Source: Tolypeutes matacus
Taxonomy: Eukaryota; Chordata; Mammalia; Cingulata; Chlamyphoridae
Reading direction: 5' to 3'
Assembly (NCBI GenBank): GCA_026826555.1
Contig: JAKSZT010053887.1
Coordinates: forward strand, 65,048,665 to 65,112,664
DNA length: 64,000 nt
Position numbers and translations under genes: made by a program. Of this stretch, positions 1 to 11,259 are shown piece after piece. A model generated the notes under the pieces. It was not told the DNA's origin and searched no databases. It saw nothing but the letters and a program-made list of their open reading frames with translations. Positions within the stretch are counted from its first letter, which is position 1, and each line of letters begins with the position of its first letter.

Positions 1-1794
1 GAAGGCACAAGTAAGTTACATGAGGAAGTGGCCCAAATGCCCATGGTCACCACCCCTGCCATGTTACCTTCTCTTTCCCAGCCCACAGCTTTGGCCTCTT
101 GGGGACTCCCTTACAATCAGTTGACTGAGGATGAGAAAACTCGGGCCTGGTTTACAGATGGTTCTGCACGATATGCAGGTACCACCCGAAAGTGGACGGC
201 TGCGGCACTGCAGCCCTTTTCTGGGACATCCTTGAAGGATAGCGGTGAGGGCAAATCTTCCCAGTGGGCAGAGCTTCGAGCAGTGCATCTAGTTGTTCAT
301 TTTACTTGGAGGAAGAAATGGCCAGAGGTGCATTTGTACACTGATTCATGGGCTGTTGCCAATGGTTTGGCTGGATAGTCAGGGACCTGGAAGGAACATG
401 ATTGGAAAATTGGTGACAAGGAGGTCTGGGGAAGAGCTATGTGGATAGATCTTTCTGAGTGGGCAAAAAACATGAACATATTTGTGTCCCACGTGAATGC
501 TCACCAGAGGGTGACTTCGGCAGAGGAAGAGTTTAATAATCAAGTGGATAAGATGACCCGCTCTGTGGCTAATGCTCAGCCTCTTTCCCTAGTCACTCCT
601 GTCATTGCCCAATGGGCTCATGAACAAAGTGGCCATGGAGGTAGGGATGGAGGTTATGCACGGGCTCAGCAACATGAACTTCCCCTCACCAAGGCTGACT
701 TGGCTAAAGCCACTGCTGAATGCCCAATCTGCCAGCAGCAGAGACCCACACTCAGCCCCAGATATGGTACCATTCCTCGAGGTGACCAGCATGCTACCTG
801 GTGGCAGGTGGACTACATTGGGCCACTTCCATCATGGAAGGGGCAGTGATTTGTTTTAACTGGAATAGACACATACTCTGGCTATGGGTTTGCATTTCCA
901 GCACGCAATGCTTCTTCCAAAACTACCATCCGTGGACTTACCGAATGTCTTATCTACCGCCATGGCATTCCACACAGCATTGCTTCTGATCAAGGAACCC
1001 ATTTCACAGCAAATGATGTGCGGGAATGGGCACATGCCCATGGAATTCACTGGTCTTACCATGTTCCCCATCACCCTGAAGCAGCTGGATTAATAGAACA
1101 GTGGAATGGCCTTTTGAAGACTCAATTACGGCACCAACTAGGTGGCAATACCTTACAGGGCTGGGGCAATGTTCTCCAGGATGCTGTGTATGCTCTGAAT
1201 CAGCGTCCTCTCTATGGTGCTGTTTCTCCCATAGCCAGGATTCATGGGTCCAGGAATCAAGGGGTGGAAATGGGAGTGGCACCCCTCACTATTACCCCTA
1301 GTGACCCACTAGGAAAATTTTTGCTTCCTGTTCCTGAAACCTTAAGCTCTGCTGGTCTACAGGTTTTAGTCCCAAGAGGAGGAGTGCTGCCACCTGGGAA
1401 CATAACAGTGATTCCATTGAACTGGAAGTTAAGACTGCCACCTGGCCACTTTGGGCTCCTCTTACCTGTGAATCAACAGGCAAAGAAGGGAATTACTGTA
1501 CTGGCTGGGGTGATTGATCCTGACTATCAAGGGGAAATAGGACTACATCTACATAATGGGGGTAAAGAAGAGTTTGCCTGGAATGCAGGGGATCCTTTAG
1601 GGGGTCTCTTAGTCCTGTCATGCCCTGTGATTAAAGTCAATGGAAAATTGCAACAAACCAATTCAAACAGGACTAACAATGGCCCAGAATCTTCGGGAAT
1701 GAAAGTTTGGGTCACCCCACCAGGCAAAGAACCACGGCCAGCTGAAGTGCTTGCTGAAGGTAACGGGCATGGAATGGGTAGTGGAAGAAGGTAG
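1..1794 (+). pseudogene. pol: ERV-L pol, C-terminal part: RNase H, integrase, dUTPase (two stops)
   Basis: One frame is open from base 1 to the stop at 1792-1794 except for TAG at 376-378 and TGA at 847-849, the latter probably CpG decay of an Arg codon. RNase H (about 140-560) keeps the acidic set D157, E271, D343 and D547 (codon starts), and a His at 502. Integrase has an HHCC zinc site (H619, H634, C721, C730) and a catalytic D811, D988, E1096 set with the classic 35 residues between the last two. The IN core ends near 1290 and is followed by dUTPase. In life this protein would cut the RNA strand of the hybrid and join viral DNA to the host genome. As it stands it is a broken fossil, but a well-kept one, with no frameshift seen in almost 600 codons. 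Confidence 0.9.
1297..1680 (+). other. dUTPase-like domain at the C-terminus of ERV-L Pol
   Basis: This lies in the uninterrupted frame 1018-1794 (258 codons). dUTPases hydrolyse dUTP to dUMP and keep uracil out of new DNA. Motif 3 is clear at about 1507-1550 (GVIDPDYQGEIGL), with the expected Asp at codon 1516. Motif 2 corresponds to the PPGHFGLLLP region (about 1438-1467). Motif 4 is degenerate (GDPLGGLL, where GD.IAQL is usual), motif 1 is also altered (SAGLQVLVP), and the glycine-rich motif 5 is not seen. Enzyme activity is therefore doubtful. The domain position after integrase supports the ERV-L call. Confidence 0.82.
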
Positions 1795-2182
1795 TGATAA
1801 ATATGAACTTCAACCACATGACCAGTTACAGAAATGAGGACTGTAATGGTCATGAACCCTTCTTCCATGTTTTGTTATGAGTATGATTGTATATGTACAC
1901 AAAATGAATTTCTTTGTTTTCTTCCCTGATCTTTTCTCCTATCATGAAAAGTTGTATTAATCCCACATCATAATATTTAAGGATGTCGAGTTTAAGAGTG
2001 ACTATCATCCAAGGACTTGCACCCTGTTCTGTAGGGAATTAATGCGTTTCCGGTTGTACGCAGGGGAGTTGAACATTGTTAGGTGGAAATATATATGTAT
2101 GCTTGTCTGTTATTGTTTTTACTTAGAGACTAAGTATGGTTTAGAGTAGTGTGTATGATTGCCGAGTTGACAAGGGGTGGAC
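1795..2182 (+). other. Non-coding region between pol and 3' LTR, ending in a polypurine tract
   Basis: No env-like frame is present. Sequence immediately before the LTR is purine-rich (ACAAGGGGTGGA at about 2170-2181), as expected for the primer of plus-strand synthesis. Env-less organisation is typical of ERV-L elements, which are thought to have spread inside the cell. Confidence 0.7.
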
Positions 2183-2626
2183 TGTGATGGTTAGGCTAAT
2201 GTGTCAACTTGGCCAAGTAGTTGTGTCCAGGTGTTTGTTCCAGCAAGCATTGGGCTAATTGTAATACAAGAGCATTTATGGACTTCAATCACCAGTGAGT
2301 TTACTGCGTGCATGGCTGATTACATCTGCATCAATCAGGGAGATTACATTATCAATGGGTGGTGCTTTTATCCAATCAGTTGAATGACTTAAAAGTGGAA
2401 GTGATTTCAACATTCAGAGAGAATTTCCCACTTCGTCGTTGGACAGGCAACTTCACCCAGAGACTCATCAACAACTTTTCATAGGGCTTTCATCGGAGCC
2501 CCTGGTTTGCAGCTTGCCTGAGGAACCTGGTGCATCCCCACGGTCGCGTGAGATCTTTTAGAGTTCCATATTATTCACAGATATCTCCTGCTGATTCTTT
2601 TTCCCTAGAGAACCCTGACTAATACA
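2183..2626 (+). repeat. ERV-L 3' LTR (MLT2-like)
   Basis: The 444-bp LTR begins TGTGATGGTTAGGCTAATGT and ends CCTGACTAATACA, with the retroviral TG...CA ends. Start and end wording matches the mammalian MLT2 type LTR as I remember it. It follows the polypurine tract directly and is followed by L1 sequence. Confidence 0.85.
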
Positions 2627-3175
2627 ATTAGTGAAATGCAAATCAAAACTACAATGAGATCTCATTTCACACCTATCAGAATGGCCACTATTAAAAAGAC
2701 AGAGAACTACAAGTGTTGAAGAGGATGTGGAGAGATAGGAGCACTTATTCACTGTTGGTGGGAATGCAGAATGAATGGTACAGCCACTGTGGAGGACTGT
2801 TTTGACAGTTCCTAAAGAAGTTGAATATAGACTTGCCACATGACCCGGCAATACCACTACTGGGTATATACCCAGAAGAACTGAGACCAGTGACACAAAC
2901 AGACATCTGCACACCGATGTTCATAGCAACATTATTCACCATTGCCAAAAGTTGGAAACAACCCAGTTGTCCATCAACGGACAAATGGATAAACAAACTG
3001 TGTTCTATTCACATGATGGAATATTATGCAGCTGTAAGAAGAAATGAAGTTGTAAAGCATATGACAACATGGATGAACCTGGAGGACATTATGTTGACCA
3101 AAACAAGCCAGACAGAAAAGGATAAATACTATATGATTGCGTTGCTATGAACCAAATATATTGTGTAACATATTG
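2627..3175 (+). mobile_element. L1 3' end (ORF2 C-terminus and start of 3' UTR)
   Basis: This begins at the 'GTGAAATGCAAATCAAAAC' block typical of the late part of L1 ORF2 and runs to the ORF2 end. An open stretch at 2821-3150 encodes the C-terminal ORF2p segment. It closely parallels 61,100-61,640, so it belongs to the same L1 subfamily. The upstream L1 body is not visible because the ERV-L lies there. Confidence 0.85.
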
Positions 3176-4957
3176 TTTGATTAAAAAATAATTTTATATA
3201 TATCCAGTACATTTAATTGAGAAATATATATATTTATTCATCTGTGTTTACTTTTTAGTTTTTAATTGTTTATATTTTCAATTATTAAATGTACAAAATA
3301 AAGTAAAAACAAACATACTGCTTAATTTTTACTACTAGTCCGAATTTCCAAATACAGGAAAGGCATACTATTTATATGAAAATGGAGTTCTCAATGTTTT
3401 TTTAAATTTTTGTTTTATTTTTTTATTGTTTTTATTTGAAAAGTGATCTTTACACAATATCTTTTAAAAGCCATGCTTCTATTGTTATAACTTTAACTAT
3501 TTGAAAAAATAAAGCAAAACTCTTACCTCTTTCTTAGACCAAAAATTTTAGATGAATCAAATATCTTTATGTAAAGAAATTAAAACACATATAAAAAAGG
3601 ACAAAATGTATGCATGAATATTTCTTTTATTCTAATTATGAGGAAAGAAATGAAAAAAGAAATAGAATCACAAAAGAAAAGATTGATATGTTTGACTAGA
3701 TAACCACTTTCAACTTCTATTGCTAAAATCTAAACAAAACAAAATAAATCAAATCTAAACTTAAAATAAAAACTGGTGACATTGTCAATAGATTTTACCA
3801 GGAATTTATCTCCCTAATTAGAAAACACAAAATTCTAAAGGTGAATTAAAAACAGTACAGCTCAAAAGAAAAGTAAGGAAATGTTATTCAGAGGAAGAGA
3901 AATACTAATAGACAATAAATGTATGATGAAATCCATACCAAATTTTTAATAGGTAGGGAATTGTTTCTGAAACTAGGAGATATACTATAACAAATAAAAT
4001 TTCTATTGTATTATGTTTCTGTATTGTTTAATTATAAAGAAGGAATATGTATCATTTTATAATTTTACATTAATAAAAACGAATATTAAATTATATAGCA
4101 AACTGTTATATATGGTATAACACAAGTTTTTCTTTTAAAATATCTGTATTGATTATCATTTTAAAAATATAAGGAGAGTAGTACACACTAATGATAAAAA
4201 TGATTATTTTTGTTAGAATCAGCAAAAGTTTTGGGAGGAGTAATTTCATATTTTATTTGTAATCTGTGTACTTTAAGTATGAGTACATTTTATTTTTGAA
4301 AGTTAAACATGTATACAGATATATATTAATGATATCCCACTGAAAACTGCCATCAAGTAGCTACAATCAGTATTTCCTAATAAAAAATAAATATTGAATT
4401 ATTTCCACAACTATTGAAATACAAAATGTGAGGTATTTTTCAGCTTTCAAGTTCAACTGATTGCAGAAGTGTCCTTTTTCCTCTATTTTAGGTGGAAAGT
4501 ACATAGACTACATTTTTAGCAGAAAAATAAATTGACTCTTTATATTAATCAACTCTATTAGATACTTTATAAAATGTCTACTTTATGCTGTGTTGAGAAA
4601 AATAAATCCCATGTGTAATTCCTTGAATTTTATTCATTTTTCAGTAAATGTAAAATAACTCCCAATGACAGGGGAAATAACATAGAAAAAACAAAGAAAT
4701 ATTGGTACATTGAAGTACCATGGGTTCTTCTGAATCCTGGTGATACATATCATTCCTTGGCTAATTCTCTTATCTTTTAAGCCGATATAATCTTTATTTC
4801 TTAATATCTACCATTTTTTATGCCACTCTTCAGGATCTTCTTTAAGGTTAATGAATTATAAGTATCAGTATGAGGAGCTATTAACTTATTTGTGTGTGTG
4901 TGTGTAGTAACTACTTCAATTAAAATCTAGACCCTGGATTCAATAACTTAAATGGGT
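3176..4957. other. AT-rich sequence, no gene seen
   Basis: Very AT-rich DNA with short poly-A and poly-T runs and no coding pattern. A stretch at about 3230-3310 resembles, in reverse, the region just upstream of ORF2 in the L1 at 47.6 kb, so a decayed minus-strand L1 piece may be present. A short (GT)n lies near 4891-4906. The rest I cannot assign. Confidence 0.4.
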
Positions 4958-4971
4958 ATGATTTAATTTTT

Positions 4972-5802
4972 TTAAATATATTTTTTATTTTTTCTAAAAG
5001 ATGTTTAGAATACATAAAACGTTACATAAAAAATATAAGGAAAAAATATATAAGGGATTCCCATACGTCCCACTCCCTAGACCTCCCACTTTCCCCCACA
5101 TTAACAACTTCTTTCATTAGTGTGGTACATTCATTGCAATTGAACACATTTTGGAGCATTACCACTAAGCATGGATTATAGTTTACCTTGTAGTTTACAC
5201 TCTTTCCCACTCAATTCTGTTTATGGCAGGATATATAATGGCCTGTATCTGTCATTGCTATGTCATTCAGGACAATGTCAAGTCCTGAAAGTGCCCCCGT
5301 ATTACACCTTTTTTTCCTTTTCCCTGCCTTCAGCACCTTCAGTGGCCACTGTCTCCACATCAATGATATAATTTCTTCCATTGCTAGACTCCCAATAAGT
5401 CTATAGTAGAACACCAGTAAGTCCACTCTAGTCCATATTTTATTCCCCATTCCTGAGGATTCTGAGATGGAGATGCCCACTCCACCTCTAATTGAAAGGG
5501 AACTTTGATCTTGTAATGCTGATGGATGGGGCTCTCTTGCTTGCAGTTGTAGACTCTCAGTTTCTTGGTATGGTGGTTGTCCATCATCACCTCCTTGTTA
5601 GTTGTCCTGTGAACTGGAGAGTAGGTGTTGCAACTCCGCTGAGGCTCCAGGCCTAGCTGGCACATGGACAGCCCAAAGATTCCAGTCTCTTGGACGTACA
5701 CCTACAAACACCAGCACCAGCTATAGGTTCAAATAGAAGGGACAGAAGAAGCATGTGTAGAGAAGTCACAACTGAGTCCAACTCTGTCACACTTGGGAAC
5801 CC
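4972..5802 (-). mobile_element. 5'-truncated HAL1 3'-UTR copy with 13-bp target duplication
   Basis: This reads on the minus strand as the same non-coding tail found at 45.6-47.4 kb, including the block around ATGGAAGAAATTAT and the closing GGGAATCCCTTATAT. It carries no ORF1 because it is 5'-truncated within the 3' UTR. A 13-bp direct repeat TGATTTAATTTTT flanks it at 4959-4971 and 5803-5815, which fixes both ends and shows insertion by target-primed reverse transcription. Antisense frames of 60-105 codons in it are shadows. Confidence 0.82.
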
Positions 5803-5990
5803 TGATTTAATTTTTATATTATAAAATTGGCAAAGAAATATTTAAGAAGAAACATATATATAGATACAAAAATTATTAGTGTGTGAATATATGTATTAAA
5901 GAACATACATAGTTTTTTGAAAATACAAATTTTAACAATGTACTCATGTATATTATACTAATTTACCATTTTTATACATAACACTTTATT

Positions 5991-6188
5991 TCCTTCTTTC
6001 TCTCTTTCTCTCTTTCTCTCTTTCTCTCTTTCTCTCTTTCTNNNNNNNNNNTCTTTCTCTCTTTCTCTCTTTCTCTCTTTCTCTCTTTCTCTCTTTCTCT
6101 CTCTCTTTCTTTCTTTCTGGGGCTGGTGAATCCAGGATCTCAAAGATGGGAAGCATGTGCTCAACTACTTGAGCCACATCTGCTCCCT
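5991..6188 (-). mobile_element. DAS-type SINE with expanded (TTTC)n/(GAAA)n tail and a 10-N gap
   Basis: On the minus strand the tRNA-like head starts at 6188 (GGGAGCAGATGTGGCTCAAG) and continues to about 6119, then runs into a long GAAA-type tail (5991-6118 on the plus strand). Ten Ns at 6042-6051 mark an unresolved length of this microsatellite. The tail has clearly expanded after insertion. Confidence 0.8.
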
Positions 6189-8599
6189 ATAGTTTCTTTA
6201 TATAGGCTGTGCTTTTACTGAATTGCTACATAGATGGTATCAATTCCTTATACTTGAATTGTGATTCCCTTTAAATTAAAAGGTAATTCCCAACTGTTAA
6301 GACCAAAATAATATATTAATCATTCACCAAATTGGAGTAACACTGCCATCTGCTGGAAAGATTTTATTAAATTTTTGATGCTAACACATGAGAGTCTTTA
6401 CTAATTATACTTAAAGTTGTGCTTGGCTGGAAACCATCCAATGGCTTATATAAATAATAATATTCATTGATTATTCCCATATTTAGAGTTCCTTCTTGAG
6501 TAATAAAGTGAGAGTTCAAATGAAAAAATCCAGGTACATTAATTTCCACAAGACATCTGATTCAAAACAAATTGAAAGCCCTCTTGGCATTTGTCTATTT
6601 TGAACATGAAGAACAGCAATGGAGGTTCTTTTACAGAGTGAGTAAATTACATTAAGCAGAGAACTCTTACATATTTGAGTTCAAAAATTAAAGCCATCAA
6701 AGCTATGCAAAGGCTCAATAGGTCAGAGAACAGGGAATTCTATTGTTAATCAAAGGGAGATATACAAAGAGGACTCAAAATTCAAGAAACCTCAAAATAT
6801 TTTTCATATGAAAAGCTGATAAAGTTGATAAAGAGAAATTATCTTTTTTGAATAGATTGCTTAAATATAATCTCTCTTGAATGGAAAATGAATCAAGTTG
6901 CAAACTGAAGAGGAGAATAAGTACAACATTTTGGTGCTGGCAAAATAAATCCAGCTAAATATAAAGTCCAGATAATTATTCTAAAGGTTGTGAAATATAT
7001 TCTAAAAATAATCAGTTAAAATGATTTCTGAAAGAGAAGATAAATAACATAAACCTAATTTATTAACATCTCATTTAATAAACTAATACTGTGGGGTTTA
7101 TGGGGAAAGTTTGAAAAAACTAAATATTTATCTTTCACAGTTAGAGTCAATGGATATTCTTTCATCCTTCACGGTGTCAATATTTAAAAAATGTGTTTCT
7201 GGTTCATTGAAAAAGCACTGCTTATTGATTGAAATTGTAAATAATTTTCTCACACAGTCTATTTGAATTTATTTTGTAGAGTTATAGTTTTGTCTGTCCC
7301 TGGATGAAAAAAAAAGTTAGTTTTCTTAACTGTTCTGGTCACTTTTATTTAGGTAGTTAAAAATCCTGTATTCACAGAACACATTTATAATTTATGAACT
7401 TAAATGTCTAGTACCTGGTAAAAATTAAAAAGTCGAATACCATTTAAAGTTGAAACTTCTCTCCTTCAGTGGTGAGCCTCTCTCAGTGAAGTTGGTTTAT
7501 TGCCTGATTTCTCTCATCTTTCCCTCACATAATGCTTTTTCTCTTCCCTCCAAAAAATAATCATGGTTTCTGAAGACTTTGAGATTGGAGCTAAGGCAAA
7601 GAGGTAAGAAGAAAGGAGTTAGGAAAGTTCTTGCTTAAGATATACTATCATGATACATGTAAACAATCTGAAGTTTTAGCAGATAACTAAATCTGTTGTG
7701 CTGTCTTGAAAACAGATTTGTAAGTCTCCTGGTACTAGGATCTCCCACCTGCAGTTTCTGGAGAGAATAAATTCCCTCTGGATATTCTTTCCACTCTCAG
7801 ATCTCAGGGATCTTTTTAGTTTCTCTCTACTGTGATTGGTTTCTTTGCTTGGACAAAATCTGAAGCTACAATTTTAGGCTATCTTTCATGAGTGCACTTA
7901 CATGAGCCAAAAGAAATGCTCTCAAATCCGTTGTCTCCACAAACTGAATGCAAAATGCCCACAAGAGATGCTACTTTTTCTACTGTGAAAAAATCACTCA
8001 TCAGACTCCCATCCTTTATCAGCTGTAAATCACACAGCAGCCCACCCATCTCCTAAAGTGCAGAGGAACACAAATTAACACTACATGCGATCTCCTTAGA
8101 GCCTCTTTTTGCTTATTTAGAATTGGAATATGTCACTACAATTCACTGCACTCCATTTCCACCAAGGGATGCACAGCAGAGCCAAAAATCACCAAAGAAG
8201 TAGTTTTTGAAGATAAGTACATAATCCCAGCTCTTGACCCTTTTAGACTCTTAAAGTGAGTGGAGGGAGAGGCTCAAGAGTCATTTAAACAGGTGTACAC
8301 TACTTGTAAAATCGTAATCTAGCATGTCATGTTATAATTTTGTATCTGATTTGTTTCAGCATATTTCCTTTAAAAATTAGAATATATAGACAAAATATAA
8401 AATGCATTAATTATAAGATGGAATCTTTATATTTCTAGAATTTTTTAATTGAATAAATGTATTTCAATACCCTAGAGCAAAGAAATTAATGAAGAAATCT
8501 TAGGTCATAGAGAAGAACACATAATAATAATAATAATAATAATAATAATGCTTTAATGCTGATGGTAATAATAATTATAGCAATAAGTATTTTAAAAAT
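6189..8599. other. AT-rich intergenic sequence, no gene seen
   Basis: No convincing coding frame, RNA gene or repeat was recognised. A trinucleotide repeat sits near its right end (8519-8549). Some moderately GC-balanced stretches (7440-8300) look like ordinary single-copy DNA, but I can give them no function. Confidence 0.4.
8519..8549. repeat. (AAT)n microsatellite
   Basis: About ten uninterrupted ATA/AAT units. Confidence 0.95.
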
Positions 8600-8950
8600 A
8601 GCATGAATGTTGTGAACCAAGTATATCATGAATCCATGCCTTCATTGTACTTCACTCTGGCCACACTGACCTACCATGTGTGCACTAGTTGTACTGTAGT
8701 TGAATTCTTTATACACACACACACACACACACTCACAGCTAACATCTCCACCTCTTTCCAGCCTATGCTTAAATGTTCTTTCAAGAAGGGTACAGTGACC
8801 AACATTTTTAAAATTTCACCCCAGCGTCACCACCCCCTTCACTCCCAATTCCCTTCACCTCGCTCTATTTCATTTATTTTCTTTAGGATTTAGCCCCTCT
8901 AACAAAGTGTATACTTTATTCACTACTAGGTTAATTATTTAGGGTGTAAC
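8600..8950 (+). mobile_element. L2 LINE 3' fragment, with internal (CA)n
   Basis: The stretch around 8768-8930 matches the remembered L2 3' end, with the 'AAATGT...TGACCAAC...TTTAAAATT' series and the later 'TTATTTTCTTTAG' part. A (CA)n microsatellite at 8712-8732 interrupts its left part. The frame at 8603-8893 is incidental. Confidence 0.55.
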
Positions 8951-9382
8951 TCTTGCCGCTAAAATATAACAGCTATAGGTCAGAGATTCTTTGTAAGGTT
9001 TGCTTCTGAATGTTTTCTATGTGGTTAAAGAGGTAATTGCCATTTAATAGGTGCAAGCACACAGATATGCTGACATATATACATATATATATATATTAAT
9101 TTTAATGGCTGTATAGGAGAAATATACCTCATAAGTAATTTATGTTACCTTCCCCTTAATGTACCCCATGTTGAAACTCAGGATACATAAGATAACTTTT
9201 TATTCAAGTGATAGTAATGTTAATGTCTACTGTTTGTTCTGATAATTAAACTTTCTTTGGATATTCTCATTCACTCCCTGATTTAAATTAATAAATATGT
9301 ACTGATCACACACTAAATTGTATATAACATCAAAATGTAAATCTCCCCCTTAACTTCTTTTTTGACAATATTAAAATTATTT

Positions 9383-9474
9383 CTGGGAGCGGATATGGCA
9401 CAAGTGGTTGAGTGCCTGCTTTCCACATGGGAGGTACTGGGTTCGGTACTCAGTGCCTCCTAAAATCAAAAGCA
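9383..9474 (+). mobile_element. DAS-type SINE head (no own A-tail)
   Basis: This starts CTGGGAGCGGATATGGCACA and includes the B-box-like GGGTTCGGTACTC and the usual CAGTGCCTCCTAAA end of the tRNA-like part. It does not end in an A-rich tail but runs directly into HAL1 3'-UTR sequence at about 9475-9480. Confidence 0.75.
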
Positions 9475-9477
9475 TAC

Positions 9478-10268
9478 CACATGCTGGAGTTTGTAGGTAT
9501 ACATCCAAGAGACTGGAATCTTTGGGCTCTCCATATGCCAGCTGGGCCCTGAGCCTTAGCAGAGTGCAACACCTACTCTCCAGTTCATTGGACTTACCCA
9601 GGACAACTAACAAGGAGGTGAAGATTGATAACCACCATACCAAGGAAACGAGAGGGCCTACAAGTGCAAGCAAGAGAGTTCCATCCATCGGCTGTATGGG
9701 ATTAAAGCACCCTCCCAATTAGAGGTGGAGTGGACATCACCATCCCAGAATCCTCAGGATTGGAGGATGAACTATGGACTAGAGTGGACTTAATGGTATT
9801 CTACTATAGACTTATTGTGATTCTAGCAATGGAAGAAATTACATTGATGTGGAGGCAGTGGCCACTGGAGGCTCTGGGGGCAGGGAGAAGGAAAAAGAGG
9901 TGTAATATGGGGGCTTTTTCAGGACTTGGGAATCATCCTGAATGACATTGCAACGACAGATATAGGCCACTTTATATCTTCCCAAAGCTTGTAGAATTGT
10001 GTGGGAGAGAATGTAAACTACAATGTGAACTATGGTCCATGCTCAGTGGCAATGATCCAGGATGCTTTTGTCAATTGCAATGAATGCGCCACACTAATGA
10101 AGGATGTTACTTATGTGGGAGGGTGTGGGAGGTGTGGGGAGTGAGGCATATGGGAATCCTTATATTTTTTATGTAACATTTATTAATCTAAGTATCTTTT
10201 GAAAAATAAAAATATATATATTAAAGAAAAAAGTATATCACAAGTAAACAAACGAAAAAACCAACTCA
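9478..10268 (+). mobile_element. HAL1 3'-UTR fragment (plus strand)
   Basis: This is the same tail unit as 4972-5802 in opposite orientation, starting near 'GGAGTTTGTAGG' and ending in GGGAATCCTTATATTTTTTATG followed by AAAATAAAAATA (about 10,200-10,215). Open stretches at 9408-9722 and 9730-9945 have no link to known proteins and overlap the antisense shadow seen in other copies, so I do not call them genes. Confidence 0.82.
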
Positions 10269-10364
10269 GGGGAGCTGATGTGGCTTAACGGTTGAACGGC
10301 CGGCTTCCTGCATACGAGGTCCCGGGTTCAATCTACAGCCTTGGTACCTCAAAAAAAAAAAAAA
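10269..10364 (+). mobile_element. DAS-type SINE with A-tail
   Basis: This begins at about 10,269 with GGGGAGCTGATGTGGCTTAA, contains a good B box (GGGTTCAATC), and ends in an A14 tail. It is short, about 95 bp, so it is the simple tRNA-like form. A possible 8-bp direct repeat AATTATTT lies after it (10,366-10,373) and before the SINE head at 9375-9382. Confidence 0.82.
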
Positions 10365-10444
10365 GAATTATTTGAAAATATGTGGGTTTTCAGATAAACA
10401 GTCTAATAAGAATTATAAAAATTAGTTAAAAATTATCCACCTTT

Positions 10445-11160
10445 GTGTCAAACTTTTTCTACCAACTTTACTATTTCAGTAAAGAGCATAACATACATAT
10501 AGTTAATCAAGCCAGAGACAAGGGCATTGTCCATGATCTGCATCTCTTATACTCCTCATATCAAATAAAGTATTGTCATACCAATTCTGGTTCCTCTCTA
10601 TTGGTAGAACCCAACCATGTGGTTCAAAATACATTGGCAATTCCTTAGTCTGGGTGACTATCATTACTTGACTAGACTAATTCTGTGGTTTTACAACTAA
10701 TGTCTCTTCTCTCATCTATTCAGCAATCTTGGAAATCAACAATTCTGGGCTTAATGACTCCCTGTAATGGCTTTCTGGTGGACATTTCCATCCTCTTAAT
10801 GTAAAATCTAAATTTCATGGCAAAGTTAACAAGACATTATAGGAGATGACCCCTGCTTTCCTTTCTAGCCTTATTTTTGAGCACTATACCTACTTCTATA
10901 ATAGACTCAGACTTACCAAATGTAGATGTTTTGTGTTCTTTCATCTTTTGGGATTTTTGCATGTTATTTCCAATGCCTGGAACATTCCTTCTTCTGACCC
11001 ATACAACTTCACCTTGCTAACTGCTGCTCACTATTCATGGCTTAGTATGGAAGTCATTTCTCTCCCAAGAGCCTTCTCTGGTCTTCTTTTGATTATAATG
11101 AATGGTAATTAGCTGTTCAATTACCATGCCTCTTACTGAAGGGAAGGGACAAGGAGCTTA
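10445..11160 (+). mobile_element. L2 LINE fragment (old)
   Basis: The sequence follows the remembered L2 order: 'TAATGACTCCCTGTAATGGC' (compare ACCCTCCAATGGCTTCCC), then 'TTTGCATGTTATTTCCAATG' and 'CCTGGAACATTCCTTC', then the 'AGCCTTCTCTGGTC' part. It is heavily diverged, and the frames at 10,445-10,648 and 10,846-11,112 are incidental. Confidence 0.6.
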
Positions 11161-11200
11161 TCAACTTGGTTCAATGATTAGCTTTAGTTCTAAAACACAG

Positions 11201-11206
11201 TATCTG

Positions 11207-11252
<46 letters not shown>

Positions 11253-11259
11253 CATCTAT
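11201..11259. repeat. (TATC)n microsatellite
   Basis: Some fourteen TATC units with two variant units at the edges. The open frame across it is a repeat artefact. Confidence 0.95.

Larger units (their letters stand above)
1..2626 (+). mobile_element. ERV-L type endogenous retrovirus, 3' part (pol end, no env, 3' LTR)
   Basis: The window opens inside pol of an endogenous retrovirus and runs through RNase H, integrase and a dUTPase domain, a non-coding stretch, a purine-rich tract and an LTR. A dUTPase placed after integrase and the lack of an env frame are the known hallmarks of the ERV-L (class III) group. The LTR resembles the mammalian MLT2 type that goes with ERV-L. The 5' LTR, gag, protease and most of RT lie to the left of the window. 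The element lies next to an L1 tail, which suggests insertion into an older L1. Confidence 0.88.

Noticed and set aside
5958..6177. Arg/Glu/Lys repeat proteins on the minus strand
   Set aside because: Translation of the (TTTC)n tract across Ns, not a gene.
9408..9945. Two plus-strand frames (104 and 71 codons)
   Set aside because: They span a SINE/HAL1 junction and HAL1 3' UTR and are not conserved in the other tail copies.
10269..10364. tRNA-like sequence with A and B boxes, possible tRNA gene
   Set aside because: The A-tail, body layout and repeated occurrence show a SINE, not a functional tRNA. No full cloverleaf was worked out.
11201..11259. Regular short direct repeats, CRISPR-like at first look
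   Set aside because: A plain TATC microsatellite without spacers, in a mammalian genome.
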